Translations under genes and position numbers: made by a program
The notes under the pieces: generated by a model
The model's database searches: none
Told to the model about the DNA's origin: nothing
The model's input: only the letters and a program-made list of their open reading frames with translations
Shown: one piece after another, positions 10,715 to 21,136 of the stretch
Position numbering within the stretch: position 1 is the first letter of the stretch
Layout of the letters: each line of letters starts with the position of its first letter
Source of the DNA: Lineus longissimus
Lineage: Eukaryota; Nemertea; Pilidiophora; Heteronemertea; Lineidae
Direction of reading: 5' to 3'
Assembly: GCF_910592395.1 (NCBI RefSeq)
Contig: NC_088326.1
Span: forward strand, 8,127,001-8,191,000
Length of the DNA stretch: 64,000 nucleotides

Positions 10715-12659
10715 CTCCCCAGGGGGTGCCACAGGAGGTGCTTCCAAGTAGGAAGACTCCTGGGGTGATCTATCAGGAGCTCCAGCAAGGCTGGGAACCA
10801 GGCCTGATTTGGCCAGCAAGGTGCGATGAGAGTTATTCTCACCGGATGGCTGGTCAAGATCTTGTTCAGGACTGGTTGGATGAGAGGGAGGGGTGGAAAC
10901 GCATATGCGTTCAGCCCGACCCAAGAGGCTGTAAGGCTGTCGACTTCCAGGGCCTCTTCGTCCGGAAGTGGAGAGTAATAGATGGGAAGGCGATTGTTCA
11001 GCCTGGTGGCGAACAGATCTACCTTCGGAGATTGCCGAAGGCGACAAAGGTCGTCTACAATCTCCTGATGGAGTGTCCACTCTGTCTGAACTAGCTTGTT
11101 CTGACGGGACAGGGCGTCGGCAAGGATGTTGCGATTGCCCGGTATGTGTCTGGCACATATCGATACTCCAAGGTCGGTACAAAGATGGTAAAGCTCCCAA
11201 GTTAGCTGGCAAAGAATGCCGGACTTTGTGCCTCCCTGTCTCCTGACATATGCTACTACTGTAGAATTGTCGGAGAACAGGGTTACTCTCCGATTCTTCA
11301 GGCGAAGGGAAAGAGCCCTCACGGCAAGAAGGACAGCCTTCATTTCCAATATATTTATTGGAAGAATGGTCTCCTCCCTTGTCCATAGACCTCTTATGGA
11401 CATGTCCCCGTTGTTCAGATGTGCTCCCCACCCTAGGAGGGAAGCATCTGTGAACAGGGACACTTCTGGGGGCGGTGGAGCAAGATCTACACCGCTTTGG
11501 AGACGAGTCTCCGACTCCCAGAAGTTCCAGACGTTCTTGAGTAGGTATTGAGGTATCAATACCAACTTGTCTAATGGGTCCCTGTGGGGTTTCCATAGAG
11601 ACATTAGAAACATCTGGATGGGACGCATATATAGACGGCCAAGGGGGATTTGGTCTGCTGCCGAATTCAGAAGTCCCAAAAGGCTCAAGCATCGCCTTGC
11701 GGGAGCTTGAGTCCTTCCTCTGAATTCTGCGACGAGATGAAGAATTTTCTTTATCCTGTCTAGGGGGGGCAGCATTTTCCCTATGGCCGTAAGGAACCAA
11801 CTCCAACGTAAACGAAGTCTTGGGATGGTATGAATTCTGACTTTGTTTCGTTGATAATCCAACCTGCGGAAACTACTTTTTGCTTTAGAACCTGAAGTTG
11901 TTGCAGTAGTAGTTCCCGCGATTTGCAACGGAGTAGCCAATCGTCTAGGTAGTGATGGAGCTTGAACCCCATCACGTGAAAGGGAGCGACGAAGGCTGTG
12001 ACTATCATCGTAAAAATTAGGGGTGCCGATGCCAGACCGAACGGCAGGGCCCTGAATTGATACGTCTTTCCTTCGTAATGGAATCGAAGGAAGTGTTGAT
12101 AGTCTGGATGGATCGGTACATGTAAGTACGCATCCATTAAATCCATCGATACCGCCCAATCGTTGGGCTGTATCGCCGTTGCTATAGACCTGGTGGTTTC
12201 CATCTTGAAATGAGGAACATTCAAGAAGGTGTTTAACCTGGAAAGGTCTATGATCAGCCTCCATGTCCCTGCTTTCTTGGGAACCAAGAAAACGTGGCTG
12301 TAAAAGCCGGGGGAGCATGGATCTTGAAGGACCTGGATAGCTTGCTTCTCCAGTAATGTCGCGACCTCTGCTTGGAGGGCAGAGGCCTTGACTGGGTCCT
12401 TCGGTGGCTGAACTGGGGTTGGATATATGGTAGTCGGGGGGGTACGGTTGAAATCTAGTTTCACTCCGTACCTCAACATGTTTGGGACTGGGGACCCCTT
12501 TGGGCACCAATCGTCCCAAATGTCTGCAAATTTTTGCAGACAGCCCCCGACTACCGGAGTCGGCTCCTTTTTGCGTCCGGGAGGAGAAAGGAGGGGGGAG
12601 TCACCTCTTCCGGCCAGCACCCCTTGGGCGAAAGGAGTGCTTAGTCGGACCGGATCCAC
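10498..12659 (-). pseudogene. DIRS reverse transcriptase-RNase H, one frameshift
   Basis: The RT block reads minus from about 12659 to 11811. It contains VFLVPKKAGTWRLIIDLSRLN, MDLMDAYLHVPIH, ALPFGLASAP and the catalytic YLDDWL box. After DFVYVGV the frame ends, and homology continues in another frame from about 11810 (FLTAIGKMLPPLDRIKKILH). The RNase H block follows with acidic residues in LFTDASLLGWGAHL, LEMKAVLLAV, LFSDNSTVVAYV and ILADALSRQ. A further C-terminal region (VDLFATRLNNRLP) is typical of DIRS pol. The single frame change near 11811 is either inactivating or a frameshift site; no slippery heptamer was evident. No ATG opens the RT frame, so it is probably translated from a joint transcript with gag. 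Confidence 0.85.
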
Positions 12660-14889
12660 CCTGGTTAGAGGAAGTATTTTTCCTCTTTCCAGTCCGGCGA
12701 CCCTCCGCTTCCCGTCGGAAGGATCCAGCAGGAGCAGGCTGACTAGGCGGGGTAGGCCTAGGCAGGACCTGCCTGGCGTACGGGATTGATCCCGATGCCT
12801 GCTGGGGCCTCTCTATCTTTCTAGCGTTAGGTAGAGAGGTCTTGGCCCTCTGTGTCGCAGTGGGGGCATATAATTTGTCCCAATCTTTCTGTGCTTGAGC
12901 CGCCTCTTGTACAGAATCTGCGAACAGGAAAGAACCGTCCATAGGCGCGGTTCTTAAGGCCCCTTCCAGCTGGAGGGATCTGATGACATGGAGAGAGCCC
13001 AGTGCGGCGTCTCTACGGAGTAGGACGCTATTTGCTGCGGTCTTGGCGGACAGCGCAATAGCGTGCCTAATCGAATGTGACAAGGATGTCACAAGCGATT
13101 TTGTGTCATCAGATAGTGACTCATTATCTTTTAGGGATCTGGCTAGGGCCAGGTTAGTGTGCTCTGCGTAGGAGAGCACCGCTAACGTGTTTTTGGCCAG
13201 ACCCTCTTGTGCTCTAAGGTCTCGGTAAGCCGAGGAGGAGGTCACCCTAGGCACGAGTTGGTCCAGCTGTACATCGTCCTTTAATATGGAAGTCGATGCT
13301 GCAGCTGGACAGCCGGCCGAGCTGACTCGATAATAGTCAGCGCGGTACTGCCTAACGGGAGGAAGTTGTGCCGTGAACAACTTCCCCGGTTTACACCAAG
13401 CTTCCGGTCCGACTGCCGGAAGGACAGGGATGGAAGTACGTTGGTGGGCGCCTTGTGAGTCTCTGATTGTACGCTCCAAAAGTTCAGAGACTGCTAACAC
13501 CGACGGGGAGGGAGGAAGGAATTCAAGTGCCCGAGTGGAGCCTTGAGAAACCTGTGGATTGGGATCCACTTCCTGTCCCCAGAGTGAAAAGGTCGGTGTT
13601 GACAAGGCTGGCAGTTCCGGCGGGGTAGGGCACAGATCCTGCGGGAGGTACGCTCTGATCAAGGATCTGAGTGTCCTCATATCCGACAGGATACTGGCCT
13701 CCTCTGGTGACAGCTCCTCCTGATTGGGGGAGCGGTAGCCTGGCTGAGAACTCTCGTTCTCAGAAAATTCCTCTAAAATAGAGGAGTCGGATGGTGGGTA
13801 TCCGATGGGACCAGGCGCACCAGAGGAACCGGAACCCTGCTCCAGATGGCTGAGTCTATCAGAAAGACCTGCTACCATCTGGATGAGCTGGGACAGTTGC
13901 TGTCCCGACTCGGGTTCCGGACCCGACGTGCGGCTTCTCTCAACGACGGGCGGTTGAGGCGAGGGTGAGCGCATAAGCGAACCCTGGAAGCCGTATGTGC
14001 GGGCGAATGGGTCTTCCGGAAGCGGAAGTTGCCCATATTCTGAACTAGAGTTCAGATGTCCTCTCTGCGTAGCTCGTTCCATGGGAACGACGCCTCTGCT
14101 ACGAGGAGGGGGTGGCACTTCCGGTTGGTTCCACCCAAGAGGTTGGCCAACGTAGGAAGGTGCCTGCATTTCCGGTAGGACGAAGTCCGAAACCGGAAAT
14201 GCCCGTAACTCCTTCGCCGGTATGGAGCTACCGGAAGCCCTTTTCGAAGGAGGTACGGAGGGCGGAAACGCTGTTACCGAAGACGCATGGCGTTTCGGAG
14301 GTGGCGTTATAAGGTCCGGGCCTACTCTACTGTGTCCGTGAGGACTGGGGTTATTTTGCAGTAAAGACTGAGAAAAACCCCCAGTAGAGTCTTCGGTTAC
14401 TGAAAAACGGGAACCCGCGTCAGTAACCGGAACTGCAATCGGCGGACCGGAAGCAGGGTGCTCCCGCGGGTACAAAGGGCTTGTACTCGGGGGAGCGGAC
14501 GACAGGGGAACCGGAAGGTTCCCTGAGGTCCGGGGTATATTAAACCCTTGGAGACTTATTGGATGTAAGTCTCCCTTGGGACCACAGACATTAATAATGT
14601 CAGATCCCGCATCCTTCGCAGCCGCGGCCGGAACCGGAACTCGGCTGACGGAAGGGGTGGTGGCGGGAGGTTTGCTAGACCTCCGGGTTATATGCCCGGA
14701 AACGGAACCGGAAGAGGGTTTAGGCGTCTTCGCGGCCCGTTTCCCGCCACCAGACGCATTCCTTTGTGGTGAGACAAAGGATGCCGTCGAAGGGGTACGC
14801 CATATAAAAAATGGTACCAATGACAATAAAAACACTGGGAACCCCAAGTAGGCCAGAAAGGACGCAATAATTAATGGAAAGGAAAACAT
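12601..14889 (-). CDS. DIRS gag-like protein
   Basis: A 762-residue open frame, rich in Pro, Ser and Gly, occupies the gag position of a DIRS element. The middle is low complexity. The C-terminal third has a conserved-looking helical segment (LARSLKDNESLSDDTKSLV, then HAIALSAKTAANSVLLRRDA) followed by a basic tail. The first 30 residues from ATG 14889 form a hydrophobic stretch (FPLIIASFLAYLGFPVFLL). That is strange for gag: translation may really begin elsewhere, or this leader may be intronic. Its last 58 bp overlap the RT frame. Confidence 0.75.
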   Translation of the reverse strand: MFSFPLIIASFLAYLGFPVFLLSLVPFFIWRTPSTASFVSPQRNASGGGKRAAKTPKPSSGSVSGHITRRSSKPPATTPSVSRVPVPAAAAKDAGSDIINVCGPKGDLHPISLQGFNIPRTSGNLPVPLSSAPPSTSPLYPREHPASGPPIAVPVTDAGSRFSVTEDSTGGFSQSLLQNNPSPHGHSRVGPDLITPPPKRHASSVTAFPPSVPPSKRASGSSIPAKELRAFPVSDFVLPEMQAPSYVGQPLGWNQPEVPPPPRSRGVVPMERATQRGHLNSSSEYGQLPLPEDPFARTYGFQGSLMRSPSPQPPVVERSRTSGPEPESGQQLSQLIQMVAGLSDRLSHLEQGSGSSGAPGPIGYPPSDSSILEEFSENESSQPGYRSPNQEELSPEEASILSDMRTLRSLIRAYLPQDLCPTPPELPALSTPTFSLWGQEVDPNPQVSQGSTRALEFLPPSPSVLAVSELLERTIRDSQGAHQRTSIPVLPAVGPEAWCKPGKLFTAQLPPVRQYRADYYRVSSAGCPAAASTSILKDDVQLDQLVPRVTSSSAYRDLRAQEGLAKNTLAVLSYAEHTNLALARSLKDNESLSDDTKSLVTSLSHSIRHAIALSAKTAANSVLLRRDAALGSLHVIRSLQLEGALRTAPMDGSFLFADSVQEAAQAQKDWDKLYAPTATQRAKTSLPNARKIERPQQASGSIPYARQVLPRPTPPSQPAPAGSFRREAEGRRTGKRKNTSSNQGGSGPTKHSFRPRGAGRKR

Positions 14890-15184
14890 GCCTACTTGAA
14901 TTAAACACTATTGCAATGGATCTGAGTCTTGTTCATTACAATAGAGCGGAGAATAGCCTACTTAACTCTACCTTACCAAGATCAAAATAATGGAGCCGGG
15001 TCGACTAAGCTAGCTAAGAAAATGTCTATAATTAAATAGACTGGACAATACTAATGCCAAGATTAGCTTGGCGGTCTACTCCGTAGGTGAATGAACCCAA
15101 AAATCGTCTAGACTTGGCTGGTTGAATTTGGTTTTAAATCGAATTCACGGCAGCTTTGAAAAAACGATGTGCTTCGTAGAAGCA

Positions 15185-15356
15185 CAAGAGTAAAGACTGA
15201 ATATGGCGGCATGAGATCGGCGCGATCTCGCGGGATCGGTCAGGGCGCCGCCTGGCGGCCGAGCTGTTAACTCAGTTCTCCCTTTAGAAAATTAAAGGGA
15301 TACTCTTGTGTTTGAGCCCAAATGGAGTAACATGCAAAAGTGTTCCATAGGTAAGT
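15185..15356. repeat. DIRS inverted terminal repeat, right copy
   Basis: The partner of 8862-9033, at the 5' end of the element with respect to transcription. Between it and the gag start (14889) lies about 300 bp of leader sequence without a recognised gene. The repeat contains CGCGATCTCGCG, a near-palindrome that could take part in end recognition. Confidence 0.95.
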
Positions 15357-15427
15357 TTGAATGACACAAAATGTTTCCAAACGTTCTTCCCAGACCCTCC
15401 CGTCACAGAACCGCAGCTTTTTTAAGG

Positions 15428-15931
15428 GATAAGGAAAAGCTCAGTTTTCTTTGGGGGACTTCAGGTTATTCTGTCCGGCGATTTAAACAGTTGCCTCCGG
15501 TACCATGTCGCAGAAATGGTGATTTGGGGGAATTAGCGTTTGGCAGTAGAATTTTTCAGCAGGGAATTACTCACTTATTCAATCTTTCAACAGTTCATAG
15601 ACAAAATGAAATTGAATTGATTCAGTGCATTAATGATTTGTGTGATGGACATCCTTCCCTGGAGACTATTTCGTACATTAAAACTCTGCAGAGGCCCATA
15701 GAAAGAAGCAAAGACACTGTTATCATAGCAAGCACGAACTTTGATGTGAACTTTTACAATGACGAGTACCTTGAGAAAATGGAAGGGCAAGAAACGTTAC
15801 TACGGGCAACCGACACTGGGAGATAAAATTCTTGAGGAAATGTGCAGCAATGAAAGTTCTCAGATTGAAGGTCGGATGTCAGGTTATTCTGGTGAAGACT
15901 ATCAACAGAGAGCTCCCGAATGGCCTTTTAG
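15428..15931 (+). pseudogene. PIF1-like helicase, central segment
   Basis: Continues the helicase broken at 7144. The frame reads FGGLQVILSGD; after loss of one T near 15482 it continues FKQLPPVPC, ELAFGSRIFQQ and NLSTVHRQNE, then SLETISYIKTLQRPI and DTVIIASTNFDVNFYNDEYL. A second one-base slip near 15820 moves to LRKCAAMKVLRLKVGCQVIL and KTINRELPNGLLG. These correspond to the GDFxQLPPV motif, the HRQ motif and the later helicase motifs of the PIF1 family. A splice donor (TTAG|GTGGGT) ends the exon at 15931. Two frameshifts plus the deletion at the P-element site make it a pseudogene. Confidence 0.8.
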
Positions 15932-16225
15932 GTGGGTTTCATGTATCGTGACTAAAATTTGTTTATTTCTGAAAGAGCACATATCAAAATTCCTCATGGT
16001 CATGTGACGTGAATTGGCAAATGATGTTCACGGAAATAAATTTGAGATATCAGCTAAAATTGATATTGAGATAAAACAACACCATCACTTAATCCCAGCA
16101 ATGTATTTTCTGTTCACCACCAGGATTGAAACGGAGACCTCTAATATTAATGCTGGGATGGTCGCGGTGTTCCCCGTAGTTTTATTCTTTGGGGTTTATT
16201 GTGTGTACATCCTACTTTCTCACAG

Positions 16226-16467
16226 GTACTGTAATTACCATTGAGAACGCTGGTCCGGTGGTTGACTTTGATGGGAAAGTCCACAACATTAAAAAAGAAG
16301 ACTTCACGACACATGACGATAACAGACGATGGTTGGCGACACGGACACAGTATCCAATTCGACTGCCACATGCCATAACAGTAGGCAGGCCAAAGGCGCC
16401 CCGGCGAGCTGGTGACATGATGACGTCACAGCCGAGAATTGGTCAGATTTGTAGGTTTGTCTCATGA
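16226..16467 (+). pseudogene. PIF1-like helicase, C-terminal exon
   Basis: After acceptor TTTCTCACAG (16225) the frame joins in phase with the previous exon as L-GTVITIENAGPVVDFDG, then RTQYPIRLPHAITV. The family normally continues with HKAQG and a PGQLYVALSR-like motif. Here it degenerates to GRPKAPRRAG and ends. The intron 15932-16225 (294 bp) contains no other feature. The exon confirms that this was once an intron-containing helicase gene and not a Helitron Rep-Hel single frame. Confidence 0.75.
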
Positions 16468-17017
16468 ACTAATGCAGTTAGTGTTCAGAAATGTGTGTGT
16501 AATCTGCGTTAAAAATATGTCATATTAAAATTTTATAACCTTCAAAATATTACTGTGTGTTTTCTTTCCAAAAATATCGCTTAGAATATTTAATACGGCT
16601 TTACGAACATACCGCAAATCGCGCTTTTTGCCGATGTCGCGCACTGAAAACGTCTCGCGTCCGCCAAGATTTTTGGGAAAACCCAGCATCATCCTTCAAG
16701 TGACATATGTTATCGTTGATATAATTGGCTGAACGTGTGTCCCAATGTCGCAGACGATCTCTTCTTCAAGCTGATTGGTCCGACGAGTCTATTAGGAGGG
16801 GTATGAGGAAGTGAAATCTCATGGAAATGTTCAACACAATTTTTCTAATTTCAACAGACGTTAATTTTATGCATCGTTATCAACAAATAAATCATACGAT
16901 ATTGATCTTCTACCATCTAAAAGTTTATCTGAATCGGTTTAGAATAACATGTGTCGAAAACGGATATTTGAAACCACCTCTCCACCCTTTCGTGTGAAGT
17001 CCTGCGCTCGCATCAAA
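16468..17017. other. Intergenic, no gene recognised
   Basis: Sits between the helicase remnant and the ATG of the next gene. It holds CpG-containing DNA from about 16600 onward and could contain a promoter for the gene starting at 17018, but no clear TATA element was identified. Confidence 0.5.
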
Positions 17018-18930
17018 ATGGCGTCGCCGTCAAAAAGTTTTCAAATTTCACAGGAAAAAATCGCCAGTTTATGCCGTGGGCGTGGGTTTGAAGGTAAGTT
17101 ATGACCGTGAGTTGATAGTACGAGTAGTGTTTATGAATAGTAATCATCAGCTGGCGATGGATTGTGCAATTCATGATGAATACGGGTTGAATTAAGGTGG
17201 AATTTGCGACCGAATGCTCGTTTTACCGGGTGACGTTGTGGTATCCGCTTTTACTCTCTGTTGCTCACTCTGTAGCGTGACGTCACGCTGCCATATTTGG
17301 GAAATTAAAGTGGTAGTCACAATGCATAGCTGGTTTGTCATCCATTCAGTTGGCGGGATCTTTTGGCGGGAAATTTGAAATTTTATTTAATTCAAGTTTT
17401 AGCAGGTTTTTTTGCAGAATCGATGATTGGAACGGGCTTTATTACTTCTGAAGATATGGTTATGTTGAATTGGAATTATTTTAGAACACTTTAGATGACA
17501 GTTTGACATCATTTCATGTATCATTCTATCACACATGTTAATTGACAGATTTAGGTTTATTTATATGAAAGTTCTTAATGAATACCAATGTGACATATAG
17601 TTTCAGCAATTTTTAGTTTTCTTCATTTTTTGTGCATTTGAAAAGCAGGACTGGCAGTCATGGCAGTTGAGTTACAGGTAGGTTTTACTAGTCTTCAAGC
17701 TTCTCCGGTTTATAGTCCCACTGTCCTGTCCCACCATACAGGTGGGATCTACCCCAATGTCCCTACACAATGTTTAAAGTCACTCTTTCTCTTTTCCAGG
17801 CTTTTCAGGTGGTGTGACATATGAACTGGCCAAAGCAATTTTAGATCACATCGAGGACTCAGCGCACCTGTCACAAATATATTGTTTTCCTGAAGTGCTT
17901 AGACAGCTAGTTCCTGGTATCGGTTGTAACATTGCTGTTGGTGTTATCGTACGCAAGGTCAGGAACGTTGTAAATAGGGCAGAAAAACAAAACAATAGTC
18001 TACTCTTGCAGGAACTTTTGTTTGAGAGGGACTATTGTGGAGAACGATTTGATAATAACTATATTGGACCAGCTTGCTCTGCAATTGGGGTTTCTGTCGA
18101 TTGGCTAGTGAAAGGTGATGATGTACTGACTCTGAGGGATGGTGAAACGGTGACAAATGGTGTCATTATAGAACTAAACAAATTAGTTGGAAAATTTTCA
18201 TGGAGAGATGCCAGTGGGTGGTTGAACAGACTTTTTGACACTCAAATTGACTATGTTCTGGGTACTATTCAGTCCTCATGGCAATTACTGGCCAATAAGC
18301 ACAGACAGCTTCGCTATAAACCTTTGGAGTTAGAAAAGTTTATTCAGTCACCGTACAAAGTGCCAGTGCCGAAAACTGACAATCCAGTTGCCATTGTGCA
18401 CGGCAGGGTTGATGACAGACACATGGAGGAAATAAATGAGCTTTATATCGTAATCAATCGGATGGTAGACACTATTGAGAGCACGGCCTCCGAAGTTGAT
18501 GACCTGTCTACTGAAAATGCACTCCTTGAAATGGACCGAGATACGTTTAGAAACGAACTCAAATCAATGGAAAAGGCTTGGGATATGTCCAAATCTGCTC
18601 TTGCTCTTGCTAGGAAAGAAATCCAGGGCCTAAAATTGAAAACAAGAAACATAAAGAAAATTCAAAATGAGAATGAAGATCTTAAGAACAATGGTGTCAT
18701 GATGGAAATGGAATTAGAAATTCTTGAGCATGATTCGCAACATGAAATCAGGAAACCTAAAATGGTACTCGAAAAGGCCAATAAGTTGGTGTCTGTTGAG
18801 AAGATTAAGAAAAGGAAATATCAGAAAAAGACTTCATACTTCAATTTGAAAGCAAAGAAATCCCTTCTGGAACTAACAACAGGAGAAATTGAAGCCAGTA
18901 CTCAGCAGGTTGCTGGCGGCGGCGGCCGGA
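17018..18930 (+). CDS. Unrecognised coiled-coil protein, two exons
   Basis: Exon 1 (17018-17093) starts ATG GCG and encodes MASPSKSFQISQEKIASL, ending GAA G|GTAAGT. Exon 2 starts at 17800 after CTTTTCCAG and joins in phase as EGFSGGVTYELAKAIL, giving a first open block of about 400 residues. The N-terminal 180 residues look globular (DYCGERFDNNYIGPACSA, DASGWLNRLFDTQID). Residues about 220-350 are highly charged with heptad-like leucines, so a long coiled coil is likely. The basic end (EKIKKRKYQKKTSYFNLKAKK) could be a nuclear signal. I recognise no known family. Around 18900 the frame runs through a GGCGGCGGCCGG tract into MULE-type sequence, so the natural C-terminus is unclear. It may be a host gene hit by a MULE or a protein carried by one. 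Confidence 0.55.
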
Positions 18931-18960
18931 AACCACCCAAGTACATAATGCCCCACTTTA

Positions 18961-20505
18961 GCGGGGGCATAATTACTGCCAAGTGGTGCCTTCTATGGGA
19001 GAGGTACACGCGGACCTGAGGTTTTTATGACCGATGACTTCGAGAGCGAGAAGCAGACTCTGCAAGCTGTGTATCCGGACTCGAGGCTGGTCTTGTGTGT
19101 GTTTCATGTGTTGCAGGCTGTGTAGAGGTTCCTGTGGGAAGGAAAAAACTCAGTTCAGCGTGACAATAGCGTATATCATGTCCTTCACTAAACCAAGAAG
19201 TGGTGGTCTGACACTGAAGAGGAATTGGATACTGCCCACAATGCAATCCATGCTGATCCTGTTGCCTCCCGCTATGGCAATTTCATTACATATTGCGATA
19301 AACTGTATAGCCGGCGTCTTGAATGGGCTGTGTGCTTGCGTAAGGACATTCCAATCCATGGCAATAATTCAAACAATTATGTGGAAGCCGCTATGCGCAT
19401 TCTCAAAAATCAAATCTTTGAGAGAGTCCGAGCCTTCAGCCCTGTTCAGCTGATGGACTTTCTGTTGACCCGCCTTACCGGTTATTACGAGCGAAGAATA
19501 ACTGATTTAGCAAATGGAAGGATAGATGTACATTTGTCGAAAAAGTATTTTCAGGGCAATGGAAAAATCACCCAGGAGATGATCAACGTAGTTTCTGCTG
19601 AGTTCAAGCTGTATGAGGTCAGGAGCGAGATGAAAGAAAATGAGACGTACTTGGTTGATATGGAGCATGGGATGTGCATGTGTCACATTGGCCTAAACGG
19701 TGGCCCCTGCAAGCACCAATACGCTGTGATGAAGCATCACAAGATTCAATCTCAGAACTTTTTCCCTGTACATGACGAAAGTATGCGCAAACATCTTTAT
19801 TTCATTGCGACCCGATTGCAGAATGTTCCATCCAATTGGTTTCGACCATTAGTTGCTCTGAAACTTCCGGAACCAACGGCCATGAGGATTAATGATCTTC
19901 CTATTACCTGTGAGGTGAGCAGCATTGATGACAATGATGATATGGACTGGCAGCCAGTAGATATAATGTCGGAGCCTCGTGATTTCAAAGACAGTGGAGA
20001 ATCAGATGCAGTAGTGTCCCTCAACATGCAGAGAGACATGCAAAACAAGTTTGACAGCAGAAGACATGAAAATGAAAAGCAATCACAAAGCAATGTCCTC
20101 GAGGATGGTATCCATGAAACTGCTGACCGACTTGTCCTGCTGCTCCGGGAGAATCCAGAGGAACTTTCTGATCCTATCAAATGCTTTTTAAAGCAGTTTA
20201 ATGGTTTAAAGACCAACACATCATTGGTGTCTGCACTAAAGACTTTTGGAAAGTACACTGGTGCTGCAGAGGCGTTGGGCCAGAGAAAGAGAAAACGGGA
20301 TCCACTGCAGGAGCTCGCCATTAAACAGGGAAAGATCATAAAGGTCCAGCCAGCTGCAGTCCCTAGGAGAACTACAGCCATAATCGGTAGGAGGTGCATA
20401 CAGACAGGAACACCTTTGGCTGTTGTGAAGAAGGAAAGTAGTGTCAGAAAAAAGGTTGACAGTTTGCTTCTAAAAGGCGTCCAAGACGAGCACCTCACAG
20501 TCTGA
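18961..20505 (+). pseudogene. MULE-type transposase with SWIM zinc finger, truncated
   Basis: From about 18973 one frame reads AFYGRGTRGPEVFMTDDFES and then VLCVFHVLQAV, typical of the second half of a MULE transposase catalytic core. An in-frame TAG stands where a conserved Trp would follow, and the frame shifts before 19225. The second block (19225-20505) contains SNNYVEAAMRILKN (the glutamate region) and a SWIM zinc finger CMCHIGLNGGPCKHQYAV (C-x-C...C-x-H). A long tail, probably unstructured, ends at TGA 20505. The first catalytic Asp region is missing, so it cannot be active. SWIM fingers bind DNA or protein in these transposases. Confidence 0.75.
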
Positions 20506-21136
20506 GCCAGTGTGTGAAGAACAATGAGAACATTGGAAAGAGCCACTCATCAAAGTGGTAGAAGGGAGTTTGGTGTGGCCTAAAAAAGTGTTGGTTTGTA
20601 ATGGTTTTTATATAAGTAGATTGAACTGTAAACCTGGAAATATTCGCGGCCATTTTATTTCGCAGTTTGGGGAAAATTAGAACTTTTGCAGACATTTAAT
20701 TTGGCATTTTGACAACCCCGTATTAAAGTACAGTAATTTAAATTTGAATTAGATTTTTTTTCGTGGCCATCTATTTTCGCGACAATTTGTAAACGCGAAA
20801 ATAAAAGGCACACAAACATTTCCATGTTCACAGTATTCTGGACAGCAGGGCTAAGTACGGTATAGGGCATTTTCACACAATAGGTTGCCTTCAAAAATTT
20901 GAAGTTTGATGTGATATATTTGCAAACAGGTGTCAGTGAGATTAGTTTTGATGGTTTCAAGTTGTAACCCATGGTAGGGGGAGTCTACAAGCCAAATATG
21001 AATATTATAGGAGTGTCGGTTGCAACGCTAGACATCTTTTTAACACATTTTTGGCCACATTTGAGTGTTTCATCCTTATTTTCTACTTGTTTAACATGTT
21101 GTTTTTGAATGAAGACTTTCAAATTATACATTTCAT
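20506..21136. other. Non-coding, AT-rich with dispersed-repeat look
   Basis: Contains related phrases TTCGCGGCCATTTTATTTCG (20642) and TTCGTGGCCATCTATTTTCG (20761), and AACGCGAAAATAAAAGG (20793). These resemble fragments of a short inverted-repeat transposon, but ends and target duplication were not resolved. No open frame with a recognisable domain. Confidence 0.45.

Larger units (their letters stand above)
8818..15373 (-). mobile_element. DIRS-like tyrosine-recombinase retrotransposon
   Basis: A 6.55-kb element transcribed on the minus strand in the order gag, RT-RNase H and tyrosine recombinase, with overlapping frames. It has 172-bp inverted terminal repeats (8862-9033 and 15185-15356) and an internal complementary region at 9081-9178. 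The pentamer AAATG occurs at both junctions (8818-8822 and 15369-15373), so one copy is probably target-derived or microhomology. Unlike LTR elements there is no integrase, and integration would be by recombination of a circular form. It sits in the 5' part of the P-like transposase gene. Confidence 0.95.
7145..15427 (-). mobile_element. P-element-like transposon carrying a nested DIRS (boundaries tentative)
   Basis: This interval separates two PIF1 helicase fragments and contains a P-type transposase on the minus strand plus the DIRS element. GATAAGG occurs at both edges (7138-7144 and 15428-15434), exactly where helicase similarity stops and restarts. That is 7 of the 8 bp expected for a P-element target duplication. 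No matching terminal inverted repeat could be aligned just inside these points. The boundaries are therefore an inference from host homology, not from element ends. Confidence 0.45.

Noticed and set aside
10678-11551. Plus-strand frames across the DIRS pol
   Set aside because: Antisense shadows of RNase H with no domains.
10714-11806. Upstream extension of the tyrosine recombinase frame
   Set aside because: It overlaps the RNase H region in another frame, has low-complexity composition and no recombinase homology; the start at 10714 fits better.
7145-15427. Terminal inverted repeats of the P-like element
   Set aside because: Sequences inside the proposed GATAAGG duplication could not be aligned as inverted repeats, so no TIR feature is given.
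15374-15427. THAP finger of the P-like transposase on the far side of DIRS
   Set aside because: The minus frame continues (VWEERLETF) but lacks the C-x2-H and AVPT elements of a THAP domain.
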